Source: CAYHWE01 sp964360445
Lineage (GTDB): Bacteria; Patescibacteriota; Patescibacteriia; Patescibacteriales; JAKAJF01
Length of the DNA: 34,395 nucleotides
Assembly: GCA_964360445.1 (NCBI GenBank)
Contig: CAYHWE010000006.1
Location: 1-34,395, forward strand
Direction: 5' to 3'
Shown here: positions 8,049 through 15,708 of the stretch, piece by piece
How positions within the stretch are numbered: position 1 is the stretch's first letter
Layout: each line of letters opens with the position of its first letter
The notes under the pieces: model-generated
What the model was told of the DNA's origin: nothing
The model's database searches: none
Seen by the model: the letters and a program-made list of their open reading frames with translations, nothing else
Translations under genes and position numbers: made by a program

Positions 8049-8053
8049 AATAT

Positions 8054-8608
8054 ATGAAAAATAAAAAAATTTATGCCTTTCCGGGCATGGCCGGCTCAGG
8101 AAAGTCTGAGGCGATCAAATATCTACAGGAAAAGAATGGCTGGCCAAAAGTTTACCTTGGGGCCGCTACTTTTGAAAAAATGTGCGAAATGGGCTTAGAG
8201 GAAAGTCAAGATAATGAAAGGATAGCCAGAGAAAAACTAAGAGAAGAGCATGGCATGGGGGTTTATGCGAAATTAGCACTTCCAAAAATAAAAAAATTGT
8301 TTGAAAGCAATGATATAGTCCTACTGGAAAGCCTGTACAGCTGGGATGAGTATAAGATTCTTAAAGAAAAATTCGGCAAAAACTTCAAAGTAATAGCTAT
8401 TTACGCCTCCCCGACCACCCGCTTTGCAAGATTGGAAAACAGAGAAAAAAGGCCGTTAAAAACTGAGGGGGAATTAAAAATCAGAGACTGGTCGGAAATA
8501 GAAAATACGGATAAGGGCGGACCGATCGCGATGGCTGACTACACTATAATCAATGAAGATGGCGTAGATGAATTTCATAAACAACTCGATAAAATTTTTA
8601 GCTTTTAA
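8054..8608 (+). CDS. P-loop nucleotide kinase-like protein (AAA_18/UPF0200-like), 184 aa
   Basis: ATG at 8054, 5 nt past the thyX stop, is chosen; a longer reading from 7988 would overlap thyX by 61 nt. The N-terminus shows a Walker A, FPGMAGSGKSEA (residues 9-20). A central stretch LREEHGMGVYAKLALPKI resembles archaeal UPF0200/dephospho-CoA-kinase-like proteins, and RFARLENREKRP (about residues 116-127) looks like the arginine-bearing lid of NMP kinases. This fits phosphorylation of a small (deoxy)nucleotide. In a dTTP operon it may be a (d)NMP kinase; the substrate cannot be told from sequence. Confidence 0.7.
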   Translation: MKNKKIYAFPGMAGSGKSEAIKYLQEKNGWPKVYLGAATFEKMCEMGLEESQDNERIAREKLREEHGMGVYAKLALPKIKKLFESNDIVLLESLYSWDEYKILKEKFGKNFKVIAIYASPTTRFARLENREKRPLKTEGELKIRDWSEIENTDKGGPIAMADYTIINEDGVDEFHKQLDKIFSF

Positions 8609-8614
8609 AATAAA

Positions 8615-9160
8615 ATGAAAAATAAAATCATTATCGGCATTGTGGGTGAAATGGCGGCAGGAAAAGGAACCGTTGTAACGTATTTAAAAGATAAACATAA
8701 AGCATCTTCACACCGTTATTCTACTCCATTAAGAGACATCCTTGATATCCTGCATTTAGATATCAATAGGAAAAATTTACAGGACATCTTCATAGCTTTA
8801 AGTGAAAAATTCGGACCGGATATCCTGGCTAAGGCCATAAGCAATGATGCAGAGAAAGACCAGAATAGAGTAGTAATCATTGAAGGCATAAGAATGCCTT
8901 CTGATATTGACTATTTAAGACGAATTCCCGAATTTAAGCTTATTTATTTAACAGCCGATGTCAAAACAAGATATAGCAGACTGACGCAAAGGCATGAAAA
9001 CATAGATGACAAAAATAAGACTTTCGACCAATTCTTAAAAGACCATGAAGCGGAAACTGAAGTGGAAATTAAAAACATCGGCAAAACTGCAGATTTCAAA
9101 ATAGATAACAGCAAGGGCCTGGAAGAGCTTTACGCTCAGATCGACACCCTAATAAAATAA
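8615..9160 (+). CDS. P-loop (deoxy)nucleotide kinase-like protein, 181 aa
   Basis: Walker A GEMAAGKGTV lies at residues 11-20. IIEGIRMPSDIDYLRR (about 89-104) looks like the nucleotide-binding Walker B/substrate region of dephospho-CoA-kinase or phage-type dNMP kinases, and RYSRLTQRHEN follows as a lid-like arginine segment. It starts 6 nt after the previous kinase-like gene, to which it is only distantly similar, so an old duplication is possible. Its place between the ThyX-like and Tmk genes suggests it acts on deoxynucleoside monophosphates. CoaE is an alternative, though CoaE normally shows GLTGGIGSGKS. Confidence 0.65.
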   Translation: MKNKIIIGIVGEMAAGKGTVVTYLKDKHKASSHRYSTPLRDILDILHLDINRKNLQDIFIALSEKFGPDILAKAISNDAEKDQNRVVIIEGIRMPSDIDYLRRIPEFKLIYLTADVKTRYSRLTQRHENIDDKNKTFDQFLKDHEAETEVEIKNIGKTADFKIDNSKGLEELYAQIDTLIK

Positions 9161-9213
9161 TTTAAAACTGTGCTTTAGGGAGGAGTGCATTTCCGCGCTT
9201 CTTTTTCGTCTAT

Positions 9214-10456
9214 ATGCAAAACCAAGAACAAAAAAAAGGAAAATTCATTGTCATTGACGGCACTGACGGCTCGGGCAAAACGACCCAGCTGGGCTTGCTG
9301 GCGGAAAGGTTGAAAAATCTTGGCCACCTCGTGGAGATTGCCGACTTTCCTCAATACAACACTAAATCAGCCGGACTGGTCGAAGAATATTTGAGTGGAA
9401 AATACGGCTCAGCCGATGAAGTCGGACCTTATCGCGCTTCTATTTTTTATGCTTGCGATCGTTATGACGCCAGCTTCAAGATCAGGAAATGGCTGGAAGA
9501 AGGAAAAATAGTGATTTCCAATCGTTATGTTACCGCCAACATGGGCCACCAAGGCGGGAAAATAGATGGCGAGAAAGAAAGGAAAGAATATTTTGACTGG
9601 CTTTACAATCTTGAATATGAGACATTCTCCATCCCCCGCCCTGACTTGAATATAATCTTGCATGTGCCGGCTGNNNNNNNNNNGATTGTCACAACAAAGA
9701 GTCAGGGAAGACTGGAAGGGAAAAACAAACGACATACACGAAGACAATCTCGCCCATCTTAAGAATGCCGAATCGGTTTACCTGGAAATTGCAAGATCCT
9801 TCCCGGACTTCGCGCTGATCGAATGCGCTAAAAATGATGAAATATTTTCCAAAGAAACTATCAATGACGCTATTTTTAAAAAGGTCGTAAATCTGGTCAG
9901 TCCGGAATCAGCGCTGGATAGTGAACACAAATTTTATACAGCTAAAGATTTTTGGGAAGACGCGACCGGAGACAATCGGGAGGAAAAAAATTCAAACATC
10001 GATTCCAAAAAATCGTCTCGGCCGGAAGCAACTTCTGAATTAAGAGTGGAACTTGCCTACTCTGACTCCAAGCTGCCTACCAGATCGCATGCGAATGACG
10101 CCGGAATAGATTTATACTCTTACGGGAACCACTGCATATCTCCTAATCAGCGCGCACTGATAAAAACAGGAGTGAAAATGGCCATTCCGGATGGATGCGC
10201 CGGCTTGATCTGGGATAAGAGCGGGATAGCCAAGAGCGGCCTGCACACTATGGCCGGAGTCATAGATTCCGGATACAGGGGTGAAATAATAATCAACCTG
10301 GTCAATCTCGGAGAGTCGCTCGTATACATAGAATCGGGACAAAAAATAGCCCAGATTATCATCCAAAAAATAGAATATCCTGAAATAACGGAGGGCGAAA
10401 TAGACGACAGGACAACCAGAGGCGAAAGCGGATTCGGAAGCACAGGATTGTTTTAA
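9214..10456 (+). CDS. Thymidylate kinase-dUTPase fusion, interrupted by assembly gap
   Basis: Before the gap: Tmk Walker A GTDGSGKTTQ (residues 16-25), DFPQYNTKSAGLVEEYLSG, the substrate region YACDRYDAS, SNRYVTANMGHQGGK, then ILHVPA. After the gap: REDWKGKTNDIHEDNLAHLKNAE and YLEIARSFPDF, which read as the Tmk C-terminus. The frame then continues with no stop through an acidic, Ser/Lys-rich linker into a complete dUTPase: DAGIDLYS (motif 1), WDKSGIAKSG (motif 2), GVIDSGYRGEI (3), GQKIAQIII (4) and RGESGFGSTG (5). Frames before and after the 10 N's differ; a missing length divisible by three restores one frame, so the placeholder hides a single gene of about 410-415 aa. Together the domains convert dUTP to dUMP and dTMP to dTDP. 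Start 9214 has no close SD. Last gene of the operon. Confidence 0.85.
9674..9683. other. Assembly gap of 10 N's inside tmk
   Basis: Ten N's, a typical placeholder for an unresolved join. The reading frame demands a true missing length that is a multiple of 3, and the conserved Tmk pattern suggests a short loss, roughly 3-15 nt. Confidence 0.95.
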
Positions 10457-10468
10457 ATCAATATTTTT

Positions 10469-10502
10469 ACAGGGAGCGGATATATCCGCCCCTGTTTTTT
10501 TT
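10469..10502 (+). terminator. Rho-independent terminator after the dTTP operon
   Basis: Stem ACAGGGaGCGGA / TCCGCCCTGT-type arms (11 pairs with one bulged A), TATA loop, followed by a T tract from 10495 to 10502. It starts 12 nt past the fusion-gene stop. Confidence 0.9.
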
Positions 10503-10542
10503 GTATTCACATCCTCTCCACAGTTTCTCTCCAGCCGCGCCC

Positions 10543-10571
10543 TTTACACGATCGGATAACTCCTATAAAAT
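10543..10571 (+). promoter_or_regulatory. Promoter of the structured leader and small membrane protein
   Basis: TTTACA (10543-10548), 17 bp, TAAAAT (10566-10571) within TATAAAAT. The predicted start near 10578 gives a leader of about 160 nt before the ATG at 10740. Confidence 0.65.
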
Positions 10572-10577
10572 CCAAAG

Positions 10578-10735
10578 TCTCGAATTGAAACTTAAAGATC
10601 AAAAATAGATGCTTTGACCCGCAACCTATGGATAATGGTCGCCTGTTGTTGCGGCGAGCCAGTGGCGAAACCGGCTATTTTTAAAAGATCATGCTCCCTG
10701 GACGCATGCATCTTATTAAAAGCCGGTTTTTTAAA
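10578..10735 (+). ncRNA. Structured leader RNA ending in a terminator (candidate riboswitch, attenuator or sRNA)
   Basis: Stem 1: CCGCAAC (10619-10625) with GTTGCGG (10648-10654). The terminator stem is AAACCGGCT (10668-10676) with AGCCGGTTT (10721-10729) and runs into six T's. Inside its loop is a second hairpin, AAGATCATGC/GCATGCATCTT, with one bulge. AGCC at 10657-10660 can instead pair with GGCT at 10673-10676, which would take the 5' arm of the terminator and so provide a switch. The element starts at a promoter and its T tract ends a few bases before the ATG of the next gene. It matches no riboswitch class I can name; CCGCAAC and GAGCCAG recall pieces of cobalamin riboswitches but the rest does not fit. 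An independent small RNA is the alternative. Confidence 0.55.
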
Positions 10736-10739
10736 TTCC

Positions 10740-11057
10740 ATGATAAATCAGGATTATAAAATTTATCTGTATCGTCATATTATCTTTTTGATATTCGCCT
10801 CTTATATTGTCATATACGAGATTTTTTATATTTTGCCGATCCTGATCCTGAACGAAAAAGAAAACATCGGTCGCTACAAGGAATTATTTCTTACTTATGG
10901 TTTCTTAACCATAAAAAGGTCGAAACAATTTCCGGCTTTGCCGGAAAAAAACGTCTGCGGAAAGCAAGACAGCGGGGATTGTTTAGAAATAAACTTTCTC
11001 CTCTTGAATAAAGAATTGAGGCTTGCCCAGCAGACGAATCTAATTATTAAGCTATAA
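10740..11057 (+). CDS. Small membrane protein (105 aa), unknown function
   Basis: ATG at 10740 follows the leader terminator by 4 nt; longer readings back to 10614 would translate the structured RNA and are rejected. The product has a strongly hydrophobic segment at about residues 13-38 (HIIFLIFASYIVIYEIFYILPILIL) and a polar C-terminal half with two cysteines. No Shine-Dalgarno and no recognised family. Two perfect hairpins lie inside the second half (10895-10914 and 10929-10947), so part of this stretch may function as RNA. Coding status is moderately likely, based on the uninterrupted frame and the position between promoter/leader and exported-protein genes. Confidence 0.45.
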   Translation: MINQDYKIYLYRHIIFLIFASYIVIYEIFYILPILILNEKENIGRYKELFLTYGFLTIKRSKQFPALPEKNVCGKQDSGDCLEINFLLLNKELRLAQQTNLIIKL

Positions 11058-11083
11058 ACTGATGTTATTTTTATAGCATCAGT
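11058..11083 (+). promoter_or_regulatory. Strong hairpin between the 105-aa and 376-aa genes
   Basis: An 11-bp stem (ACTGATGTTAT/ATAGCATCAGT, one T-G pair) with a TTTT loop fills the whole space between the stop at 11057 and the ATG at 11087. There is no T tract, so it is more likely an RNA-processing or translation-control element than a terminator. Confidence 0.5.
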
Positions 11084-11086
11084 CAC

Positions 11087-12217
11087 ATGAAAATTATGAA
11101 AAAAATAAAAAAGTTCATAGTCGTTTCTCTGCTCTTCTCTCTTGCTCTTCCTGTTACGGCTGCCAGCACCAATGTTAATTCTCTGGTTGCCACATCAAGC
11201 GTAAATACCAGCTTTCTCAGAGACAGCAACGGCGGCGCAAACCCGATCGTAAAAGCTAAATGGGAAATGAATAGCGTCAACGGAAACGGGACAACCACCC
11301 CGGGAACCGATGACTCAACAGCCTCCGGAGCCCAATTCCTGCCTTCAGGAAAATACCAGGTCGGAAAAACAATAAGCATCTGCGGCCTAGTTACCGATCC
11401 TGACGGCCTGGCCGATGTCTCAGCCGTCTATGCCGATGTCTTTTACCCGACAGGAATAAATTTAGGCCCTAACCACGAAGCGAACAGACAGGGATGCGGC
11501 GATCTTATCGGAGAAATATCTCTAAAAAGATTGTCAAAAAGCGACGGCATAAATCTTTTATGCACACAGATAAGGAACAATAATAACAATCTGCCGACAT
11601 GGAACGCGACTTCAACCAATAACTTCAATTATGATGAAGCCTGCGCTATCGACGGCGAATTATGGAAAGAGACTGCCGCAGTCTACTGCGGAGAAAGGAC
11701 TCTGTCCTACGAAGATCCTTCAGGCGATTATAGGACGCTTGTCATGGCTCAGGACAAGAACGGCCTTGACGGCACGCTTGAAAATACATTCCGTTATCTT
11801 GACCTGACCGCTTTTGAAACAGATTTCCAGAATGTAAACTACGGAAATGTAAAATTGAATACACACAAGATAATAAACGGCGATCTGACCTGGAACGCGA
11901 CCAGTTCCCCTTCAGTCAGGAATGTCGGCAACACCAGGCTCAATATGGCCATATTCCAGGATGACATGGGCTTGGGCAAAACTGACAGTTCATGGAATGT
12001 AAGATGGGACGCGAGAGTAGGAAGCGACGCGGCCTTCAAGAATTATAATCCGGAAACATGGACAACACTGAACAATGCTTTAGATCTTTCAGAAACGGAA
12101 GAAATGGATTTCTCTATCGATATCTTCAAATTTCCTCCGACACATGACGGAAATTCTTTCTCCGGCAAGATGATTCTGAGCGCGATAAAAGCTCCGCATC
12201 TGATTTGCGAGCTTTAA
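11087..12217 (+). CDS. Exported protein of unknown function (376 aa)
   Basis: A basic start (MKIMKKIKK) and hydrophobic core to about residue 26 (ending PVTAAS) give a clear Sec signal peptide. The mature part is rich in Asn, Asp, Thr and Ser, with repeats of WNATS and a region DPDGLADVSAVYADVFYP typical of extracellular beta-sandwich domains. Five cysteines in the centre could form disulfides. There is no C-terminal membrane helix or sorting signal, so it is secreted or attached by its partner. It is followed at 60 nt by a membrane-anchored Ig-like protein, suggesting a two-protein surface assembly. No family is recognised with confidence. Confidence 0.7.
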   Translation: MKIMKKIKKFIVVSLLFSLALPVTAASTNVNSLVATSSVNTSFLRDSNGGANPIVKAKWEMNSVNGNGTTTPGTDDSTASGAQFLPSGKYQVGKTISICGLVTDPDGLADVSAVYADVFYPTGINLGPNHEANRQGCGDLIGEISLKRLSKSDGINLLCTQIRNNNNNLPTWNATSTNNFNYDEACAIDGELWKETAAVYCGERTLSYEDPSGDYRTLVMAQDKNGLDGTLENTFRYLDLTAFETDFQNVNYGNVKLNTHKIINGDLTWNATSSPSVRNVGNTRLNMAIFQDDMGLGKTDSSWNVRWDARVGSDAAFKNYNPETWTTLNNALDLSETEEMDFSIDIFKFPPTHDGNSFSGKMILSAIKAPHLICEL

Positions 12218-12226
12218 ATTTGCAAC

Positions 12227-12258
12227 AGGGGCGGTATGTTCATATGCCGCCCCTCCTT
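12227..12258 (+). terminator. Terminator-like hairpin between exported-protein genes
   Basis: Stem AGGGGCGGTAT (12227-12237) / ATGCCGCCCCT (12244-12254), 11 pairs with one T-G, followed by CCTTGTTT. The stem is very stable but the T tract is poor, so it probably reduces rather than abolishes read-through. Confidence 0.6.
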
Positions 12259-12276
12259 GTTTAAAAGCCAAACTAT

Positions 12277-13251
12277 ATGCGAAAAATAAAAATCATAATC
12301 TTAATAGCCGCCTTTTCCATTGCTCCATTCTGCGTATCGGCCATCGGGCAGATAACCGAACCGATAATAATCAAAAGCGCTCTGAGAGGCGGAGAATTCC
12401 AGGAAACATTGACGGTTTTGAATACTGAAAATCAGGAAGTTGAAATAATGCTGGCAGCCGAAGGAGACATAAAAGAATGGACTGTTTTTTACAGAAAAGA
12501 AGATCCAAGAGAAGAAATAAGAAACATATCCGTTTCAGCCAACGCCAGAATCGACCTTGTTGCCATATTCAGAGTGCCGGAAGGAACGCCGAACAAAGAA
12601 TATCGCGGGATCATAAGCGTTGCCCAAAAGCCTGAGAATGTAGCGTCCGAGAACGATTCTATAACATCGGTAATACAAAAAATAGACCGGGAAGTCGTCT
12701 TAACTGTGGATGATAAAGAAATCGTAGAATTTTTAGCCTCGCCTATTCCGAAAAAATATGACTTGAAAGAAAAAGAGCCTTTAGCCATAAAAGTTATTTA
12801 TGACAACCTGGGGAATACCGGCATCAATCCGCAAATTCACGTAAAACTAATGAAAGACTCTGATGTCGCCTACAATGTAATATTCCCCTTCCCTGAAAAT
12901 ATTGAACCGATAAAACCATTATCTCGATACGAAATTCCCGTCATAGAAATACCGACCACCGCGTTGGATGACGGAAAATATTCGGCTAAAATCGAGTTCT
13001 TGCATAACGGCAAATCGTATGTGGAAAAAAATTTCACCTTTTCAATCGGGCAAGAGGAGAATGCCGTACCGGCGCTCTCTCTCCGCAGGATAGGCAGGAT
13101 CAAAAGGATATTATGGCCGCTTTATCTCTTTTTAAACGCGTCCGCCATCTTATTAATCGGTTTCTTAACGGAGAAAAAAACTAAAATTATCAGAAAAAAT
13201 TTTAAAAAAACCTATCAGGCTTGCCTTGCCTTTTTTGCCAATTTTGGATAA
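12277..13251 (+). CDS. Membrane-anchored surface protein with Ig-like domains (324 aa)
   Basis: The N-terminal signal peptide (residues 1-22) is followed by two beta-sandwich-like regions (about 25-130 and 135-255) with motifs such as LNTENQEVEIML, VPEGTPNKEYRGIISV and DNLGNTG, and then a single membrane helix (about residues 274-295, WPLYLFLNASAILLIGFL) with a short basic cytoplasmic tail. This arrangement resembles DUF916/WxL-interacting surface proteins, which hold secreted partners at the cell surface. The upstream secreted 376-aa protein would be the natural partner. Family assignment is by architecture only. Confidence 0.7.
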   Translation: MRKIKIIILIAAFSIAPFCVSAIGQITEPIIIKSALRGGEFQETLTVLNTENQEVEIMLAAEGDIKEWTVFYRKEDPREEIRNISVSANARIDLVAIFRVPEGTPNKEYRGIISVAQKPENVASENDSITSVIQKIDREVVLTVDDKEIVEFLASPIPKKYDLKEKEPLAIKVIYDNLGNTGINPQIHVKLMKDSDVAYNVIFPFPENIEPIKPLSRYEIPVIEIPTTALDDGKYSAKIEFLHNGKSYVEKNFTFSIGQEENAVPALSLRRIGRIKRILWPLYLFLNASAILLIGFLTEKKTKIIRKNFKKTYQACLAFFANFG

Positions 13252-13311
13252 AATAAAATAAACAGATTCTCACGGATTTGTTACAGATTTACACTAATTT
13301 TATCCAATTTT

Positions 13312-14814
13312 ATGGACCACGATGTGATCATCGGCCTGGAAATTCATGCTGAATTGAAAACAAAATCAAAAATGTTCTGCTCGTGCGATAATGACTCTGA
13401 GAATAAAGAGCCGAATACTGTCGTCTGCCCTATCTGCCTGGGCCAGCCGGGCACTCTTCCTGTTCCCAATAAACAAGCGATAGAATGGACATTATTGGTC
13501 GGTCTTTGCCTTGACGGGAAAATCAGCCGGCTGAGCAAATTTGACCGTAAAAATTATTTCTATCCCGATCTTCCGAAGGGCTATCAGATTTCCCAATATG
13601 ACCTTCCCTTTGTTTATGATGCCAAACTGGAAATCAACGGAGATGACATTTCCATAACAAGGATACATCTCGAAGAAGATACCGGAAAATCATCCCATCC
13701 TGCCGGAAAAAACTATTCTCTAGTCGATTATAATCGCGCCGGAACGCCATTGATGGAAATGGTTACCGACCCGGTCATCCGCGACGGCCAGACTGCGAAA
13801 AAATTCTGCCAAAGATTCCAGCAGATTCTCCGCTATCTTGATGTTTCGGACGCGGATATGGAAAAGGGGCATATGCGCTGCGAAGCGAATATCAGCGTGC
13901 AAGAAAAAGGAAGATGGGAACGCAAAGGCAAAGATATAAACTCGATCGGCGATTATAAATTGAATTCTAAAGTCGAGGTTAAGAACCTTAACTCTTTCCG
14001 CGCCATTGAAAAAGCGATCGATTATGAAATCAAACGCCAGATCCAAGCGCTCCAAGACGGAGAAAAAATCATCCAGGAAACAAGGGGCTGGAATGAAGAC
14101 AAGGGAGAAACATTCAGCCAAAGAACGAAAGAAACTTCCGCCGACTACCGTTATTTCCCCGAGCCGGACATCCCTCCGATCAAGATCGATGACGGTTGGA
14201 TTGAAAAAATACGGCAGGATCTTATTGAACTTCCTACGGCAAAAATAAAAAGATTCAAAGAAGAATATGATTTAAGCGAGCAGGACGCTGAAATTTTAGC
14301 CGGCGATAAAGACTTGGCCGATTTTACGGAAAAAACTATTTCCGAGCTGCGCGCCTGGATAGACTCCACGGGCGATAATTGGGAGAGGCAGAAAAAAAAG
14401 CTGGCTAAGGCAACCGCCAACTGGCTGATCAGCGAATTGTTCAAGCACTTGAAAGAGAACGGCCAGCCCATTACGGAAATAAAAATAACTCCGGAAAACT
14501 TCGCGGAACTCATAACTCTTATTTACCAGGATAAGATAAACTCTTCGGCTGCCCAAAAAATATTGGAAACAATGTATGGGGAGGGCGGGGATCCGACAGA
14601 CATTATGGCAAAATTAGGATTGGAACAGATGGACAACGAAGCCGAACTTGAAAGCATAATCAAGGAAGTGGTTGAAAAAAATCCGGCCCAGACCGAACAA
14701 TACAGATCAGGGAAAGAATCTGTGCTGCAATTTTTCGTAGGCCAGGCGATGGCGGAGACAAGGGGGAAAGCAAATCCGAAAAAAGTCGTTGAAATATTAA
14801 AAAAATTATTATAA
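13312..14814 (+). CDS. gatB: Aspartyl/glutamyl-tRNA(Asn/Gln) amidotransferase subunit B
   Basis: The 500-aa product is full length. N-terminal signature MDHDVIIGLEIHAEL and the C..CPICLGQPGTLPVPN zinc/tRNA-acceptor region are canonical, as are KNYFYPDLPKGYQISQ (about residues 81-96), HLEEDTGKSSH, DYNRAGTPLMEMVTDP and VEVKNLNSF. The C-terminal YqeY-like domain ends in KKVVEILKKLL. GatB binds the mischarged tRNA in the GatCAB complex, which makes Gln-tRNA and/or Asn-tRNA by transamidation; gatA and gatC must lie elsewhere. Two unknown small genes follow at 4 and 3 nt and are probably co-transcribed. Confidence 0.97.
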   Translation: MDHDVIIGLEIHAELKTKSKMFCSCDNDSENKEPNTVVCPICLGQPGTLPVPNKQAIEWTLLVGLCLDGKISRLSKFDRKNYFYPDLPKGYQISQYDLPFVYDAKLEINGDDISITRIHLEEDTGKSSHPAGKNYSLVDYNRAGTPLMEMVTDPVIRDGQTAKKFCQRFQQILRYLDVSDADMEKGHMRCEANISVQEKGRWERKGKDINSIGDYKLNSKVEVKNLNSFRAIEKAIDYEIKRQIQALQDGEKIIQETRGWNEDKGETFSQRTKETSADYRYFPEPDIPPIKIDDGWIEKIRQDLIELPTAKIKRFKEEYDLSEQDAEILAGDKDLADFTEKTISELRAWIDSTGDNWERQKKKLAKATANWLISELFKHLKENGQPITEIKITPENFAELITLIYQDKINSSAAQKILETMYGEGGDPTDIMAKLGLEQMDNEAELESIIKEVVEKNPAQTEQYRSGKESVLQFFVGQAMAETRGKANPKKVVEILKKLL

Positions 14815-14818
14815 AGTT

Positions 14819-15229
14819 ATGCTGAAAGAATCAAATATCAATGAAAAATTATCCCGGGAAAACAGCCAAGATTATTTTGATGCCTTAAGGAACATAAGAC
14901 AATTGGCAATGCTAAGAAACAACAATAAAGAAGCATCAAGAACTCTCGCCAGCCAGATTGATCAATATGAAAAGAAAAGCATAGAATTCATTTATGAGTT
15001 AGGAGAAAATCTGGATGGTTACATAACAAGAGAAAATATAGACAATACCATGGCAGACACGATGAAACAGGTTTATAGAGAATTAATGATATCAAGAGTC
15101 AACTCCATTAATGTTCCGTCAATTACTGATTATGTAACATTACATACCTTCAATGGCGACAGGAATAAGCAAAATAAGCTCTTGAACCTGCTTGCAAAAT
15201 TCAACTTACTGCCGCAAAAAGCGGCTTAA
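14819..15229 (+). CDS. Hypothetical protein (136 aa)
   Basis: Begins 4 nt after gatB, so it is in the same operon. The product is predicted to be largely alpha-helical, soluble and charged, with no signal peptide, membrane segment or recognised motif. It lies directly before another unknown protein with 3 nt between them; the two may be partners. Confidence 0.65.
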   Translation: MLKESNINEKLSRENSQDYFDALRNIRQLAMLRNNNKEASRTLASQIDQYEKKSIEFIYELGENLDGYITRENIDNTMADTMKQVYRELMISRVNSINVPSITDYVTLHTFNGDRNKQNKLLNLLAKFNLLPQKAA

Positions 15230-15232
15230 ACT

Positions 15233-15580
15233 ATGTTATCAAATATAAAAAAATTTTGGGGAGGACAGATATCAGGAGGAGATTTGTCTCCCGAGAAAGC
15301 TGAAAAAGCCAACAGAAGGCTGAGAATAAGCGGGCAAGAGCCGGAAAATGTCATAGAATTCCCGATAAAACCGAACGGTAAAGACTTGGAAAGCGCAATA
15401 AGCACATTCCAGGAAGGCATGGATATATTAGGAACATCTGATCAGAAAGAAAAAGAAAAGATTAAAAATAAGATTTTAAAAGAAATAGATTCGTACTTGG
15501 ATATTCTTGATGAAAAAAATTTTGGCAGAGAAATAAATAAGCTGAAATCAATAAAAAATTATATAGAAGAAAAATATTGA
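15233..15580 (+). CDS. Hypothetical protein (115 aa)
   Basis: Third gene after gatB, 3 nt from the previous stop. Residues about 20-60 are rich in charged residues, and the C-terminal half (about 60-115) is a Lys/Glu-rich amphipathic helix that could form a coiled coil. It ends in TGA, one of two TGA stops among the genes here, which supports the standard code. The stop overlaps the -35 box of the next promoter. No family is recognised. Confidence 0.65.
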   Translation: MLSNIKKFWGGQISGGDLSPEKAEKANRRLRISGQEPENVIEFPIKPNGKDLESAISTFQEGMDILGTSDQKEKEKIKNKILKEIDSYLDILDEKNFGREINKLKSIKNYIEEKY

Positions 15581-15604
15581 CCTATATCTTATATTTGCTA
15601 TAAT
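15577..15604 (+). promoter_or_regulatory. Strong extended -10 promoter for the Cys-rich microprotein unit
   Basis: TTGACC (15577-15582), 16 bp, TGC then TATAAT (15599-15604). The transcription start should be near 15611, the A of a leader-peptide ATG. The -35 overlaps the stop codon of the preceding gene. Confidence 0.75.
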
Positions 15605-15610
15605 TTAATT

Positions 15611-15649
15611 ATGACCACAGATTATCAAACAAAAATAAACCATTCCTGA
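15611..15649 (+). CDS. Possible leaderless 12-aa leader peptide
   Basis: ATG at the predicted transcription start opens a 12-codon frame (MTTDYQTKINHS) ending in TGA, 5 nt before the terminator hairpin. Its position is that of an attenuation leader peptide. It contains no cysteine codons and no run of a single amino acid, so coding is uncertain. Confidence 0.3.
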   Translation: MTTDYQTKINHS

Positions 15650-15654
15650 AATAT

Positions 15655-15681
15655 AAATATCCCATAACGGGATATTTTTTT
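15655..15681 (+). terminator. Terminator in the leader of the Cys-rich microprotein
   Basis: Stem AAATATCCC / GGGATATTT (9 bp), loop ATAAC, followed by T's to 15681. It lies between the promoter at 15577 and the 40-aa gene, so it acts as an attenuator for that gene and would also stop read-through from gatB. Confidence 0.8.
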
Positions 15682-15708
15682 GTCCTTTTAATAAAGAAGG
15701 GGGGATTT

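Noticed and set aside
7988..8053. Earlier start for the first kinase-like gene
   Set aside because: It would overlap thyX by 61 nt with a basic, non-homologous extension; ATG 8054 places the P-loop at the usual distance.
9675..9762. Tmk ending soon after the gap in the upstream frame
   Set aside because: That frame gives non-Tmk sequence; the other frame continues Tmk motifs, so the frame change is due to the placeholder length.
10619..10680. Cobalamin riboswitch
   Set aside because: CCCGCAAC and GAGCCAG look like core pieces, but the upstream conserved segment and a proper B12 box are missing and the downstream gene is not B12 related.
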